From the NCBI GenBank assembly GCA_019677205.1, contig JAAMXY010004238.1, positions 42,211-106,210 of the forward strand: a DNA stretch of 64,000 nucleotides, given 5' to 3'. Source of the DNA: Pinguiococcus pyrenoidosus. Its lineage: Eukaryota > Sar > Pinguiophyceae > Pinguiochrysidales > Pinguiochrysidaceae. Shown one piece after another: positions 43,657-56,208 of this stretch (its first letter is position 1; every line of letters begins with the position of its first letter). Made by a program: the position numbers and the translations under genes. The notes beneath the pieces were generated by a model. It was not told the DNA's origin. It saw only the letters and a program-made list of their open reading frames with translations, and did not search any database.

Positions 43657-44188
43657 GCTGAGCACCCTCCCGGCCGCGGGGGCCGAAGCACGCAGTCACT
43701 TGGGAACTCGGCGGCGTCGACAACAACAAAGAAATGGCAACGTTCTTTGCGGAGACCAAGCTCGATATATGTTATGTCAATCTATGAGAAAATATATTGA
43801 TGAAAGTACAGTTACTTCTCATATTTTTAATGATATCAGACAAGCAAATTGGACATGATATGTATCATAGGCTTTCAACAATGATTCTACCAGTCCTTTC
43901 TAGTCCCCCTAGTTTTCCTCTTCCTAAGCGAGGCATGGGACGCAAGAATGCCTTTGCCAATGAATGCACGCTCTTCGGTACAACGAAGCCAATCATCACT
44001 TCTCGTCCACCCACCCATCCAGCTGTCACACCATTTCTCTTCATCTTTAGTCAAAATCGATCCTGCACGTTCCCCTCGCTTCCCTCTGTCACGTCGCTCC
44101 TTTCCGCAGTGCCAGTGGTCCTGCTCATTTCGGCGCTCCCAACGGCGCTGTGGACCATACTCGCCTGCGCGCTGCCTTGGGTTAGATA
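43657..44188. promoter_or_regulatory. Divergent promoter, PAPS transporter and Arc1p/AIMP1-like genes
   Basis: 532 bp with an AT-rich patch at 43760-43880, the sharpest local composition change in this part of the window. No supported gene. Confidence 0.45.
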
Positions 44189-45373
44189 ATGATAGCATCG
44201 GAGCGGGCATTGGAGCTGGTTGCCAGCCTCGCGGGCAAGCCGGTGGGCGCGGGGACCAACGTGCAGCTCCGCCAGCTGCTGCGGGAGGTGCCGGGGCCCC
44301 TGGGCACGCACGATGCCATGCAGGAGGCCTTGGTGAGCCAGTGGCTTAGCTGGGGCGTGGCCAGCGATGCAGCGAGCTCCTTGGCGGCGCTGAACGACGT
44401 GTTGCTGCGGAGCCCTTTCCTCACGGGCAACTCCATCGGCGCAGCGGATCTGGTGGTCTTTGTCCTCCTCTGCGAGAAGGGCGTGACCGACGGGCAGTCC
44501 CAAGGTTTCCCGTCTCTCCTCCGATGGCTGGACACGACGCAGCACCTGCTGCGGGATCTGGTCTCCGGCCCCGCCGCGGAGCTGCTGCCTGCGGCCCTTG
44601 GCAGCTCCAGAAAGGGCGTGGCCACGCCGGGCATCGGGGACCGGGCCTTGGCCGGCTTGCTGGCCAGTCTGCCGCGGCAGACTGGCCCTTTCGCAGCGGT
44701 CGCCACGGAGGCGGTTGACGAGAGCCGGGACCAGAAGCGCGAGGCGCCGGCCGCTGGAGCGGAAGAAACCAAGGGGAATACCGAGCAGGGGCCGAGCAAG
44801 AAGGCGAAGAAGGAGAAGAAGGAGAAGAAGGCCAAGAAAGCTCCCGAGCCAGCAGCCGAAGAGGAGCTGCTGCCCACGGTGATGGAGATTCGGGTGGGGC
44901 AGATGATCAAGGTGTGGGCGCATCCGGATGCGGACAAGCTGTACTGCGAGGAGATCGACCTTGGCGAGGAAGGCGGCGGCGTCCGCAACATCGCCTCGGG
45001 CCTCCGAGACTTTTACGCGACGGCAGACGAGCTTCAGGGTCGGAAAGTGCTCGTCGTGTGCAATCTCAAGCCAAAGAACGCACGGGGCTTCCCGTCCAAC
45101 GGCATGGTGCTGTGCGCCTCCAACAAGGAGCACACGGTCGTGAAGCTCCTGGAGCCGCCCGAGGCCGCTCAGATCGGAGAGCGCGTGTCCTTCGAAGGGC
45201 TTGACACGCAGGAGCCCTTCCGACCCAACCAAATGTCCAAGAAGAAGGTCTTGGAGAAGCTAGGCCCAGAGATGGTGACGGACGCCAACGGCGTGGCCAA
45301 CTTCCGGGGTCACGTCTTCAGCGTTGGGGGAGGAGTTTGCCAAGCTGACGTGCCGGATGGTATGGTGGCATAG
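44189..45373 (+). CDS. Arc1p/AIMP1-like tRNA-binding aminoacylation cofactor
   Basis: One exon encodes 394 residues. Residues 1-115 resemble a GST C-terminal-like domain (NSIGAADLVVFVLLCEKGV), the type used by Arc1p, AIMP and several synthetases for complex assembly. A Lys-rich linker (SKKAKKEKKEKKAKKAPE) follows, then an EMAPII/OB-fold tRNA-binding domain from about residue 230: EIRVGQMIKVWAHPDADKLY, ASGLRDFY, VVCNLKPKNARGFPSNGMVL and the C-terminal GVANFRGHVF with GGGVC. The protein has no synthetase catalytic domain. It would bind tRNA in the cytosol and deliver it to partner synthetases such as MetRS or GluRS. The alternative, a plant-type free EMAP domain protein, differs only in partners. 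Confidence 0.92.
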   Translation: MIASERALELVASLAGKPVGAGTNVQLRQLLREVPGPLGTHDAMQEALVSQWLSWGVASDAASSLAALNDVLLRSPFLTGNSIGAADLVVFVLLCEKGVTDGQSQGFPSLLRWLDTTQHLLRDLVSGPAAELLPAALGSSRKGVATPGIGDRALAGLLASLPRQTGPFAAVATEAVDESRDQKREAPAAGAEETKGNTEQGPSKKAKKEKKEKKAKKAPEPAAEEELLPTVMEIRVGQMIKVWAHPDADKLYCEEIDLGEEGGGVRNIASGLRDFYATADELQGRKVLVVCNLKPKNARGFPSNGMVLCASNKEHTVVKLLEPPEAAQIGERVSFEGLDTQEPFRPNQMSKKKVLEKLGPEMVTDANGVANFRGHVFSVGGGVCQADVPDGMVA

Positions 45374-46060
45374 CACGTCGACTGGACGCTGTGATCCTTG
45401 CCGCAACCCGAGTCGTTTTCGAGTCGTTTTCGAGTCGTTTCCGCAAGGGATGCGACACGAAGAAGAAGACAAGAAGAAGCCGAGGAGGACGTGGAGGACG
45501 AGGAGGACGACGAGGACGACGAGGAGGAGGAGGACGAGGAGGACGAGGACGAGGACGAGGAGGAGGAGGAGGATGGCGATGTTGGTGCGAGGTCTTCCCA
45601 TATCTTTAGTGTGGATGAATCCTTGGACTCGCTTGCGTTTTTCGACGTCTCCGCAGATGGAAGGACGCCCTCCTGGATCCAGCTGCCTTCCAAATACTGC
45701 CACCACCCGCACTTGATCTGATGGCCCTCCTTGGATGCTGGTCCTGAAGGACCACTGCCGACGATCTTAGGCGCCTCGCAGTCGTTGGCTATGGCGCACA
45801 CGGGCGGAAGCTTACCGTTCCGAGTTGGCCAGCCCCATATTCTTCATCTTCTTCGTCGTCTTCTTCTGCGTTTCTTCGTGCTGGGCCTTTACCTCCACAC
45901 TCGCAAGCCAATGTCCCTCCCACGCCCAGCACATCGAACGCGCGGCCTGCCGAGGCCTCTCGGAGGTGGTGAGCGGAAGCGACGAACCTTGCAACGCCTT
46001 CTACGATGACGGGGCAAAAAGAATCCAAATCCTGCAGCAAAGATTCGATTTCGACGACAT
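45310..46060 (-). CDS. Doubtful Ser-rich two-exon gene
   Basis: A possible exon from about 46055 to 45819 reads DSFCPVIVEGVARFVASAHH and ends with an acidic stretch at YGAGQLGT. A 58-nt intron with a GTAAGC donor and AAG acceptor joins it in frame to SGPSGPASKEGHQIKCGWWQ...STLKI, followed by a poly-Ser tract encoded by the trinucleotide-type repeat at 45480-45575. The second exon overlaps the 3' end of the convergent Arc1p-like CDS by 64 nt if read to its stop. No ATG is evident for the first exon. The intron size and the regular residue composition are the only support; the plus strand is also open here, with a signal-peptide-like start but no ATG. Confidence 0.3.
45480..45575 (+). repeat. 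GAGGAC/GAGGAG simple repeat
   Basis: A purine-rich, mostly GAGGAC/GAGGAG hexanucleotide tract. It reads as poly-Glu/Asp on plus frames and as poly-Ser on one minus frame. Confidence 0.9.
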
Positions 46061-46525
46061 TCCGGCTTTCTCAACCAATCCCTTCTTCTCCTGGAGCATG
46101 TGCCAATAGTATCATTGCGAGTGGAGGCATTCATCCAGTCCCATGGTTCCTGGGGTTTCTTCAAACCAATGAAAGGTATGGAGCAGGCTTCGCCTTTCCC
46201 GCAATCCTGCATAACCCATAAACGAATTGCGAAATTGTGGAACGCTCGATACAAGTGGCAGAAAGTCGCCCATTGTTCGACCTTTTTCCCTCCCGCGGCG
46301 TTACAGCCTGCGACCGACGGCGTTTTATCCGCCGCCCGGCGTGGTGATCCAAAGGTCCAGCCACCGACGAGCATGCCTGGCGCCGCGCCACGCGGCCGCC
46401 ACAGCTTTCGGTTTCTACCTCGGAGGCCTCTGGAAAGGACTCGGGCTGCAACGGCGGGCTTCGCCCGAAATTCCGCGTCTTGACCCCCCTCCACCGTCGC
46501 CTCCACCGCTTGTACGTGTGGCCAG

Positions 46526-49500
46526 ATGGCCGAGGAGGCGCCGGAGCCGCCGGAGGTTGGCCAGGTTGACGACGTCGGCGAGGCCGCCGTCGTCGAGCCG
46601 GAGAGTGGCACCTTCGACGAGTTCCGCCAACGCCTCCGCACCGAGAGCAGCGAGAAAAGCGCGGCGGCCGCCAAGGCGGCCGTGGCGGACTTGCGCAGCG
46701 GGGAGCAGGAGGAGCTGGCGGAGCTGCCGGTGAACCCCACGGTGGCGCATGCCATGCGGATGTCGGCGAAGAACGAAGGCAGAGGCAACTACACCACGCC
46801 AGATGGGCAGACCTGCCTCTTCGACGAGACGTCCTTCGGCCTCCCCGTGTCGCATCCGATCCGCCAGGCGGTGCTGCGGCTGCTGGTCGACGCCCGCTTG
46901 GACCTGCTGGTCCTTCTGGTCATCCTTGCGGACGCGGCCATCCTGTGCCTGGCGGACTACGACGAGGTGGACGAGGACACGCTGGAGCTGGAGGGGGAGG
47001 ACTCGCTACGCAACCGCATCGTCGTGAATTCGGAGATGCCGTTCGCCATCTTCTACGGCCTCGAGATGCTCACGCGTATCCTGGGCACCGGCCTGCACTT
47101 CTACGTCACGGACCGCTGGAACCACCTGGACGCGTGCGTCACCGTGTTGGGCATCGTCCTGCTCTTCGTGTCCACCAGCTCCAGCAGGCTCGGCGTGCTG
47201 CGATGTCTCCGCGTCGTCCGGCCGCTGCGCTCCGTGAGCCAATTCCCGACTCTGAAGCTCATGCTGTCCACGCTGATCGGGTCGCTTCCGCAAGTGTTCT
47301 ACGTGCTCGTGACCGTCTTCTTCATCCTGGCCATCTTCTCCATCCTGGGCTTGAACCAGTGGATGGGGCGATTGCACTACCGCTGCCGCCTGACCCCGTA
47401 TCCCGTGAACCACAGCTGGACGCCAGACGTGAGCATCGAGGACACGCCCAAGTTCAGCTGCCTCGGACCCGACCGCCTGGAGGACTTCAACGTCGACGGC
47501 ACGAACGACGCCGGGGGCAGCAGCAAGTCCGGCAGCGTCTGGGCCGAACGCCGCGAGTGCTTCTGGCCGCTGGACGAAGAGGACACCCGCCTCTGCGGCC
47601 TCGGGGGCTTCATGAGTGGCCCGTACCGGTGTCGAGCGCCTGGGTACCGCTTCGACCGCCCGTATCCCAACTTGGAACGGCACTGCGGTGCCAACTTTGA
47701 CGTCTTTGGCAACGAGCGCTTCGAGGGCGGATTCATCCCCTTCCTTGGGAGAGACATTAGCACCGAGTCCCTCATGAGAAGCGGCACATATACCGTAGAC
47801 CTGAACTGGGGCCTCACGGTTTACGACAACTGTGCACGCGCATTCTTGAACGTCTTCCAGGCGATGACGGGCGAAGGGTGGTCCGTGCTGATGTACATGG
47901 CGCAGGATGCAGATGACTATATCATCGCATCCCTGTTCTACGTGATTCTTGTGCTTCTGGGCGCCCTGTTGCTGCTGAACCTGCTGCTGGCCGTCATGGA
48001 AGATCATTTCCATCGAGCGAAGGAGGCTAGCCAGATTGGAAAGGACGGCGTGCCCACGTCCTCGGCACCCGTGATGCTGCTGCGGAGGGCGGTGTCCAAG
48101 TCCAGCATTCGCGTCGTTGCCGGCTTGAAGAGAATGGCGTCGACGCACAGCTTGGACTCCGTCGGCGAAGGTTGCGTCATCATCACGCCTGGACAGAGGG
48201 AGAAGCTGGAGAAGCTCGGCACCCACCTGGTCCACGAGGCTCAACGCCTCGTGAAGTCCAAGGTCTTCAAGACCTTCTTCCTTTGCCTGATTCTCCTGAA
48301 TGTGGCGACGCTGGCAACGGATCGAATCGACATGTCCGACGAGGAGGAAGAGGTCCATAGCATTCTCAACTTTTGCTTCACCATGCTCTTCACGGTAGAG
48401 GTCGCCCTGAAGATGTGTGCATTTGGTGTCTACGGCTACTTCAAGGGAGAAGAGCCCGGAGCCGGCAGCTGGAACACTTTTGACTTTCTGGTCACGGCGG
48501 TGAGCCTCCTGCAGATCTGTATCGTCCCGCCCGAGTTCATCGGAGGGAGCAGCTCCGGGACCGCAGAAATTTCGGCACTCCGTGCCTTCCGTGCCTTCCG
48601 TGTGTTCCAGCTGCTGCGGCGCAATGACGAACTGAACTCGCTGCTGCGCACGACGGTCCGGGCTCTGAAGGAGGCAGCCTCGCTGCTGGTCCTCCTTTTC
48701 CTGATCATGTTCATATTCACCCTCCTGGGAATGCAGATTTTCGCGAATCGGATCTGCTTCGATGAGTTTGACGAGCCGCTCTCCCTAACGGAATGCAGGG
48801 AACAGAACGGCTTCGTGCCACGGGCGAACTTTGATTCCTTCCTGAACTCCATGGCGACTGTGTTTATCGTGCTGACGGCCGAGATGTGGAACACGGTCAT
48901 GTATGACGCCTGGCGAGCGACGGGTTGGCCCGCCGTGATCTACTTCGTGGCCCTGATCGTCCTCGGCCTCGTGTTCGTTTTGAACCTCTTTCTGGCAATT
49001 TTGCTGTCTGCGTTTGAGAGTCGCTTGGACGACGAAGACAAAGAGGACGAATCATCGATGTCGGGTCACAGCGCCTCGCGCGGTGGCTCATCGAGTGCCT
49101 CTGCCAGCAGAAAGAATCGGAAGGCAGAAGCCAGCGAAAGCCGCGGATCCACCATACTCTTGACCTCCGTGGTGGAGCTCGAGGGGCTCCGCAAGTTGAA
49201 GGAGGACTTAAAGACTCGCGAAGCCCGGGCTGCACGGCATCGCCGCTCCTTGACGGACGGCATGGAACACAAGGAGCCCGTCGCGGGGGACATCGAGGCA
49301 GTTCAGCGACGAGGAGGCTCTGATCGGGCTCGGGACCTGAAAGCGCTCTTCCCCGAGGAAGCCGGTCCGCCTCTCACTCTACACGAAATGCGAAAGACGC
49401 TCATCCTTGACCGCCAACCCGGCAGTACACGGAGCGCGAATCGGTCCTCGCGAGGAAGGGACGGCGAGCTCGTTTCGCATTCGCAGCCCCCCTCGCCGTT

Positions 49501-52500
49501 GGCGTCGCTTCGGGGGAGCGATGCAACGGATTCGCTTCGAGTGGCATTCGATGAGCTCTTCACCGGGCCCAGTCGGTTGCCGCCGGGCGGCACCGCGCTC
49601 GGGATCTTCGGACCTCCAGAAGATGAAGGGCAGCTCGCGACCTTCCGTTTTCGGTGCTTCTGCGTCTTGGAGTCCAGAGCTTTTCAGCTTTTCATCGCCG
49701 GAGCGATCCTCGCTAGCTGTGTCCATCTCATCTTAGATAGCCCGTTGATCGATCCCGACTCTGCGCTGAAGGAGGGCCTGCGCAACCTCAACCTCATCAT
49801 CCTGGCGATCTTCATGCTGGAGATGGTGCTCAAGATGGTCGTGTACGGCTTCCTCTGGCTGGAGGAAGCCTACATGCGAGATTCCTGGAACATCCTGGAC
49901 TTTACGATTGTCGTCACTTCGCTGATTGATGTGATTGCGGAGGAGAACCCTGCGCTCAGAAGCCTCCGAGCGTTTCGGGTGCTGCGGACGCTTCGGCCAC
50001 TGCGCTTCCTTCGGCAGTTTGAAGAGCTCAAGCTCGTCGTCGATTCCCTAGTGGCGAGCGCCTTGCCGGTGGCGTACCTCTTCGTAATCTTGCTGGTAGT
50101 CTATGCGATCTTCGGCATCATCTTTGTGGCGCTTTACAAGGGCGCGCTCAACGGATGCCAGGGGCAAGCGATCGAATCCCTCTTTGCTGGGAGGAATGGC
50201 ACGGTGTACCACAGTCTTTTGCAGCATCCTCGGGCGTGGAACTCCCTCAACGAAGCGGAGCAAGCCTTGTTCGGTCCGGACGCCGTGTTTGCCGACGATG
50301 TGTCTCACTTTGGAACAGACGTGCCGTCCTGCTCCGCGTGGGCGCGGGAGGATCTCGACGATGAGCCGACGTCGAGAGTGATGTGCAACTGCATGGATGG
50401 AAGCTGGGAGCGCATCGTCGAGCAGAACTTCGACGCGTTGCACCACGCGCTCTTGACGCTCTTCGAGATGAGCAGTACGGAAGGCTGGGCAGACGTTATG
50501 TTCGCCGCCGCGGACAGCACTGGAATCGACATGGAGCCGATTCGAGATCACAACAAGCTGGCGTACGTCCTCTTCATCGCCTTCATGTTTGTCGGAGCGG
50601 GATTCGCCGTAAACCTCTTCGTGGGAGTGATCTACGGCGCCTTTTGCCGCAAGCGCGAGGAGAGCGAGGGCTCCCAGTTCCTAACGTCGCATCAGAAACA
50701 GTGGGTCGACACGATGACGATCACGTCGAAGTTCACCCCCAAGGTGAAATTCCAGGTGCCCAAGGGCGGCTCGGCTCTCGTGCACCGCACGCGGCTGCGC
50801 ATCTTCGCGGTGGTGGACAGCAAGCACTTCGAGCTCTTCATCTTTAGCTGCATCCTTGCCAACACGCTGGCACTGGCCCTCGTGTTCTTCGGAATGCCAG
50901 ACGACTACGCGAAAACGCTGGAAGTCTTGGAGAGGCTTTTCACGTTCATCTTCACGATCGAGGCGGTCCTGAAGATCGGCGCATTCGGCTTGCACTACTT
51001 CCGCGACAATTGGAACAACTTCGACTTTGTGCTGGTGCTCGGTGGACTGATCTCGACCATCGTGGTCTTCGCCACGAATTTGGCCACGACGAGTCTGGCG
51101 GCGCTGCGCGCGTTCCGAGCACTGCGCATCGTACGCCTTGCAAGAGGCCGAAGCTCCATCCGACAGATCGCTGATACGATGATCCGGTCGATTCCTGCCC
51201 TTGCGAACATTGGGGCGCTTCTCCTGCTGATGTACTTCATCTTTGGGCTAGTCGGGATGCAGCTGTTTGCAAAAGTTGCCTTCCAGGAGCAGCACAACAT
51301 CAAGGCCAATTTCCGGCACCTCGGCGTGGCGATGCTGACTCTCTTCCGCTTCAGCACCGGAGAGGATTGGAATGGCTTCATGTATGACATCAGCGAAGAT
51401 GTCGAAGGATGCGAAGACGACCCCGAGTTCGACGAGGACTTGTGCGGCTTCAATGACTCGCCGACTTGCAGGCCATTGAATGGCTGCGGCAGCAAGCTCA
51501 TCTTCCCGTTCATGCTGGTGTTCTTCTCGATCGTGGGCTTCATCTTGATCAACCTGCTGATCGGCATTCTTATCCAGGGCTTCCAGGACTCCGACGAGCA
51601 GAGCAAGGTCATCACGAACCCAAGCGTGGAGGCGTTCCGGAATCGCTGGGCGGAGTTTGACCCCTTCGCCACGGGCTTCATCGGTTACGAGAGCCTGGAG
51701 CGACTTCTCTGGGATCTACCTCCTCCTCTGGGATTCAGAGCAGGTAACGAGTCTCGCGACTGATGAGCGCAGTCTTAAGAGCAGTCAAAGTGGCGCTCAC
51801 GAGGATTTTCTGCTGCCTTGTTTCTCTTGTCTGTGTCTTCTTGTCGCTCCCTTAGAGTCGGGCGAGAAGTACAAGATCGGGCCGACGCGACCCTCGTCGC
51901 AGTTGGAAGCTTTTCGTCGAGATCTCGACTCTTTGGAACTTCGCATCTATGCGAAGAAGGCCAAGTCCGACGAAGAGACCGCTTCCGCGGAGGGCGTATT
52001 TCTCTTCCGCGACGTGCTGCTCGCTCTGAGCAAACGGGCATTCGACCAGAGCCTGCTGGGCCAAGGGGAGGAAGGATACTATCCACCGGTCAAGGCAAGG
52101 AAGGCATTGAAGCGAATGCGGAAGGCCTTCGAAATCTTGGAGAGGTACGCGTTCCCGGCAGCTTTACCGACAAACAAAGGCGTAGGAAGAAGTCTCACGA
52201 AGCTCCGCTGCAGACGGGAGAGGATTGACATGGGCCGCCAAGAGCTGCCCCTGCAATCCCCGGTGGACAACTACTTCTACACCACCAAGCACCTCCGGGC
52301 GGCTTTGCTTGTCGCAAGGTAAATTGTTCCCCACATAATTCCAGAGAAAAGACGCCCGTACGCAAATGTGCAAAGAGAGAGCAAAGCTGACGCACGCGGC
52401 ACCCAATACTCCAGGCTGAAGACATTGAGGAAGTTCCAGCAAGTCGTGGTCGAAGCTAAAATCCAGCGGGACTCCCTTCTAAGCGACTCGATTCCTTCTA

Positions 52501-52550
52501 CGGCGGACAGAACCCCAACGCCAGGATCGACGGGAAGCAAAACTGATTGA
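46526..52550 (+). CDS. Four-domain voltage-gated Ca2+ channel alpha subunit (Cav-like, EEEE)
   Basis: Exons 46526-51743, 51856-52318 and 52415-52550 encode about 1,938 residues. Four repeats of six transmembrane segments are visible. S4 voltage sensors are LRCLRVVRPLRSV (I, near residue 225), ALRAFRAFRVFQLLRR (II, ~685), SLRAFRVLRTLRPLRFLRQF (III, ~1150) and ALRAFRALRIVRLARGRSS (IV, ~1525). Selectivity-filter sequences are TGEGW, TAEMW, STEGW and TGEDW, i.e. Glu in all four repeats, the Cav signature for Ca2+ selectivity. After repeat IV the protein keeps the Cav-type cytosolic segment NRWAEFDPFATGFIGYESLE with PPLGF, continued after the intron by LFRDVLLALSKRAF. The II-III linker is long and Ser/charge-rich. 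In other protists such channels control flagellar waveform and Ca2+ action potentials; this is inferred here. The last exon adds a polar tail. Confidence 0.96.
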
Positions 52551-52838
52551 AATGTGTAGAACCTTGGCGCGGCCCCTGTCCTCGCCAATTGCCTCTTAGT
52601 CTTGCACGAGGGGACACCGCGAGAGCATGAGAAAGCTATTCTTATTCGTCCTCTGCCTGTTGACCGAGGACAATCTCGTCGTCAAACCTCACATAGCCAG
52701 TCTGCGCTTCTGTTAAAGTAGCCTCGTGTGCTGCGCTGCGCCGTGACGGCGACCGCTTCTTGCACACCCCGCCTCGTCTCAGCCAAAATTGTTACAGTGT
52801 GCCTACAGGAAGGTGAGCTTCTTCTATCCAGCTATTTG

Positions 52839-55800
52839 CTATGTTGGCAAGTTGTTGTCGCGCAAGTAGTCGGTCATCCAGTCCTCTCGATTGTGCCCCG
52901 ACGCGAACAAGCGGGCCAGGTCTTTCATGATCTGCTTGAACTGCTGCTTCTTACTCGGAACTTCCACCACCCGAAGCAGCAGCGCGTGGAGAAGCTCCAA
53001 CTCCTTGCCCGAACTGAGCACGGAGGTGATTTCCGGGGCGTGCAAGCCTTCCGCAAGCCAGCCCTGTGCGCCGCGCTGCGGTGGAAGCTCAGCCTAGGCG
53101 CAGCGGCGAAAACGTAGATCAGCTTGATGTGCGCTTGGTCAAGGACTTTGTGCAACCAGGCGGCTCACCTTCACGTCGTCTTCGATGAATCGGACTAGCA
53201 GATCATACATCGCTTCGATGAAGCTATGGTGGAGCATCTCCGGAGCCTTCCCGCTGATGGCCGTCAAGCACGCCACCACGATCGCCACCCCCATCGGCAC
53301 CACCGCGGAAAGGATTCGTGCCGTGTGCGCCTTGCGCGAGTGCTGGAGCATCGTCCTGAGGTACTGCAGTGCGGCGCGCGTGGCTTCTCTCTCCAGCTGC
53401 CCCGTGCTTATCGACATGACCAGGATGTTCAGCGAGACTTCCACCGTGTTCTGATCGGTCTCGAACAACGCAGCTGGGCAGAAGAGCACGGTCTGCTGCA
53501 TCGCATGAAAGTAGTTCCGGATGAGGTCTGGGTTTCCCACGGCATTCGGGTTCGTGAGATGCTGCGAGAAGCGATGCAGGATGCTCGAGAAGACGCTGTG
53601 CGTCCCTTGATGCTTGCCGAACACCTCCATCGCCGCAGACAGAGTGCGGAACGTGGCCGAGTAGCCGTGGGCCTCGAAGAGCCCGACGAGGTCCTGAAGC
53701 AGGGCCTCCACATGCTCCGCGGCCGAGGCCTTCAGCACCAAGAGCATCTTGGAGTACAGGTTGCACAAGGCAGTAATGGTGTCCTCGTGCTCAGGGAACG
53801 CCGCCGACGCTGCCCGGAGATGAGGCCACATCAGCGACAGGGTATTCCGAATGGCAACTCCACCGGGCGTATCGGGCAGACTGTCAAGGAAGCGGACAAA
53901 CTGTGCCAGGAGGCTCAGATGAAGCGCCACCACTTCCGCATCCACGGAAGTCCGCGCCGCCTTCGCAGTGCGATTGATCACCTCCCCGACGATGGGCTCG
54001 ATGAAGGACTGCACGTATCGCGCGGCGACAACCTTGTCTTTGACAGCGGTGAAGACCCGTGCCCCGGCCTCCACCACGAAGCCAAGCGACTCCTTTCCTG
54101 CTTGGAGATCTCCCTCGATGCCCTCGAAGGCTTTCGGCAGAGCCAACAGCACCAGGTCCAAAGCCGGTGGGATGTCAGCGAGCGTCTCGGCAAGCGATCC
54201 GCAGAGCTCTCCAAAGGATCGCGCGGCCGAGTGGGAAGCGGCCGGAACCAGAAAGGCTTCTATGATCCTCTCCAGAGCAGGCAGCAGGAGCCCTGTCTGG
54301 TCCTTTCCCGGCTCGACGTCCCCCGTCGCTCGAGACGCGGGAGGCGCGAGCAGTAGCCGATAGGCGACGTACACCAAGGCAGCCTGCTTCTGTACCAGCG
54401 GATGCTCGAGCGCATGGTACGCTCCATCCAGCGACTGGCCGCAGAGGCGCGCCAGGACCCCCACCAGGAGGTCGGAGGTCCGGTCGATGTCTGCAGACTC
54501 GCGAGGGGTCAGCGGTCGCGACGAGTTCTGCGCAGCATTTCGTCGCTGTTCCGCTCGCCGGGCGCGCTTCACCCAGTCACTTGCTTCCTTGCAGACGCAC
54601 CGAACCGCAAAGAGCGCACACTCGAGACGATTCCAGGGGGCGCTCACGTCTGCCATGGCGACGATGCGGTCAAAATACGCCACGCGAAGCTGGTAGTAGC
54701 AGGTGATGAACACGTCCTTGGCGGACTCCCGAAGCGAGCTGATGCCGTCCACGTCCGGGGGCGTGCGGTGCCTTGCGTACTCTGCGGCGGCCAGAATGAA
54801 TGAGAAGGCATCCCCCGCCACGTCCAGGCTGACCTGCGGCACGATGTCCGAAGCCTGGAAATATGAACACTGGTCGAGCAGCACAGCGAGGATCTCCGCG
54901 TAGAGTTCTGCGCCCATCGAGGGGTGCCGATCTGCGAGCGGGACGGCCTGGACATCCAGCCACGGGTCGAGGCACAGGCCCGAGATCCCTAGGCGAGGAT
55001 CACGGGTCATGCAGAGGAGAAGCTTGACGAACTGCAGCGCAGCCGGGGAGCCTTTGGCAACGAGATCCAGCTCGTGCTGCACGTAGCTGGTTGCCAGCGA
55101 GACAAGAGCATGCGACGTGTCGTCATCCGAGAGCGCCATTGTCGTGCCATACGTCTTCGCCGACGCGCAGAGGCCATTGAGGAGCGCCTCGGCCGCCTCG
55201 TCGCGATCCGACGTGCGAGGATACTCGGACACTTCCAAAAACCCCTTGAGCGTGTTCGCGGCTTCCCGGGTGAGCAAAAGCTGCTCTGCGGTGTCCTTGT
55301 TGCCCTGCAGGATCTCTCCCAGGGCCGTGTCGGAGACGCACAGAGCGCTAATGAGCGCCGAGTACACCCGCGAGAGCTTCGTGTGGGCATCTCCCAACGT
55401 AATCCTGGCCGTGCCCCGCGCGGCCCATTCCTGCAGCACCTTCAGCGCGGCCTGCTGTATCGCCCACACCGGCGTCGAATCCAAGAGGACGTACTGCAAA
55501 AACGCAAAAATCTGGTCTTGCGCGGCGAGGATGACCTGGTCCAGCGTGTCGCGCTGCTGGTTGCTGAGGTCGCGCAGGGACACCGCGCCGGGGAGCACGG
55601 CCGCCATCTCGAGGCTGAGCATCAGGGCACTGAAGACATTCGTACCCTGGCCAGCGGCCGTCGCCGCCGCCGACGCGCAGGCCAAGAGCTGCTTGATCAG
55701 GGTCGAGAAGTTGATGCTGTCATCGCCGGTCGAGCGCGCGCAGAGAGTTGCCAGGAGCAGGCAGAACCTCTTCCGCACGGTGCTGTCCGCGGTGGTTTCT

Positions 55801-56208
55801 CCCATGGCCATCGCGTCGAAGAGGCCGAAAAGCGCCGTGCCAAGCTCCTGCCTCGCCGCCGGGGCCAAGGTATCCCAGTGGCGCGACACCTTGCCACAAA
55901 TCCACAAGTTATCGCTTGAGACGCGGCTAGCTTCCCAACCAAGAGCCGGATTTCGGGCGGCGTCTCACCTTCGTGTACAGCATGTTTGCCGCGTAGAACT
56001 GACAGGCCGGGCCCGGTGAGGTTCGGAGGATCTCCAAGGACACGCCCCACGCCGCATCGGTCTCGCCAAAGGCCATCAGAAAGCTGATGGCCTCTTGGTT
56101 GCCCTACGTAGAGCGGCTTTACTTCTCCGCAGGACGGCCCCCTCAAGGCTCTCCCGGCCTACCTGGAAAGTGGCCTCAATGGCCGCCTGCACTTCCTGCA
56201 CACTCATG
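52839..56208 (-). CDS. Importin-beta family receptor, TNPO3/importin-13/Mtr10 type
   Basis: Exons 56208-56164, 56103-55969, 55889-53169 and 53093-52839 encode about 1,051 residues. The start MSVQEVQAAIEATFQ, then ETDAAWGVSLEILRTSPGPA and FYAANMLYTKVSRHWDTL, matches the N-terminal HEAT repeats of TNPO3/IPO13 receptors, which carry SR-rich splicing factors and other cargo into the nucleus with Ran. HEAT-like helices continue throughout, including WAIQQAALKVLQEWAARG, SLGFVVEAGARVFTAV and HRFSQHLTNPNAVGNPDLIR. The C-terminal exon ends GHNREDWMTDYLRDNNLPT. The third join uses an AAG acceptor preceded by a GATAAC branch-like site; without it a stop interrupts the frame. The family is clear; the choice between TNPO3 and IPO13 orthology needs a tree. 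Confidence 0.9.

Noticed and set aside
47006-48358. A 450-codon minus-strand open frame
   Set aside because: Antisense to repeat I of the Ca2+ channel; no independent features.
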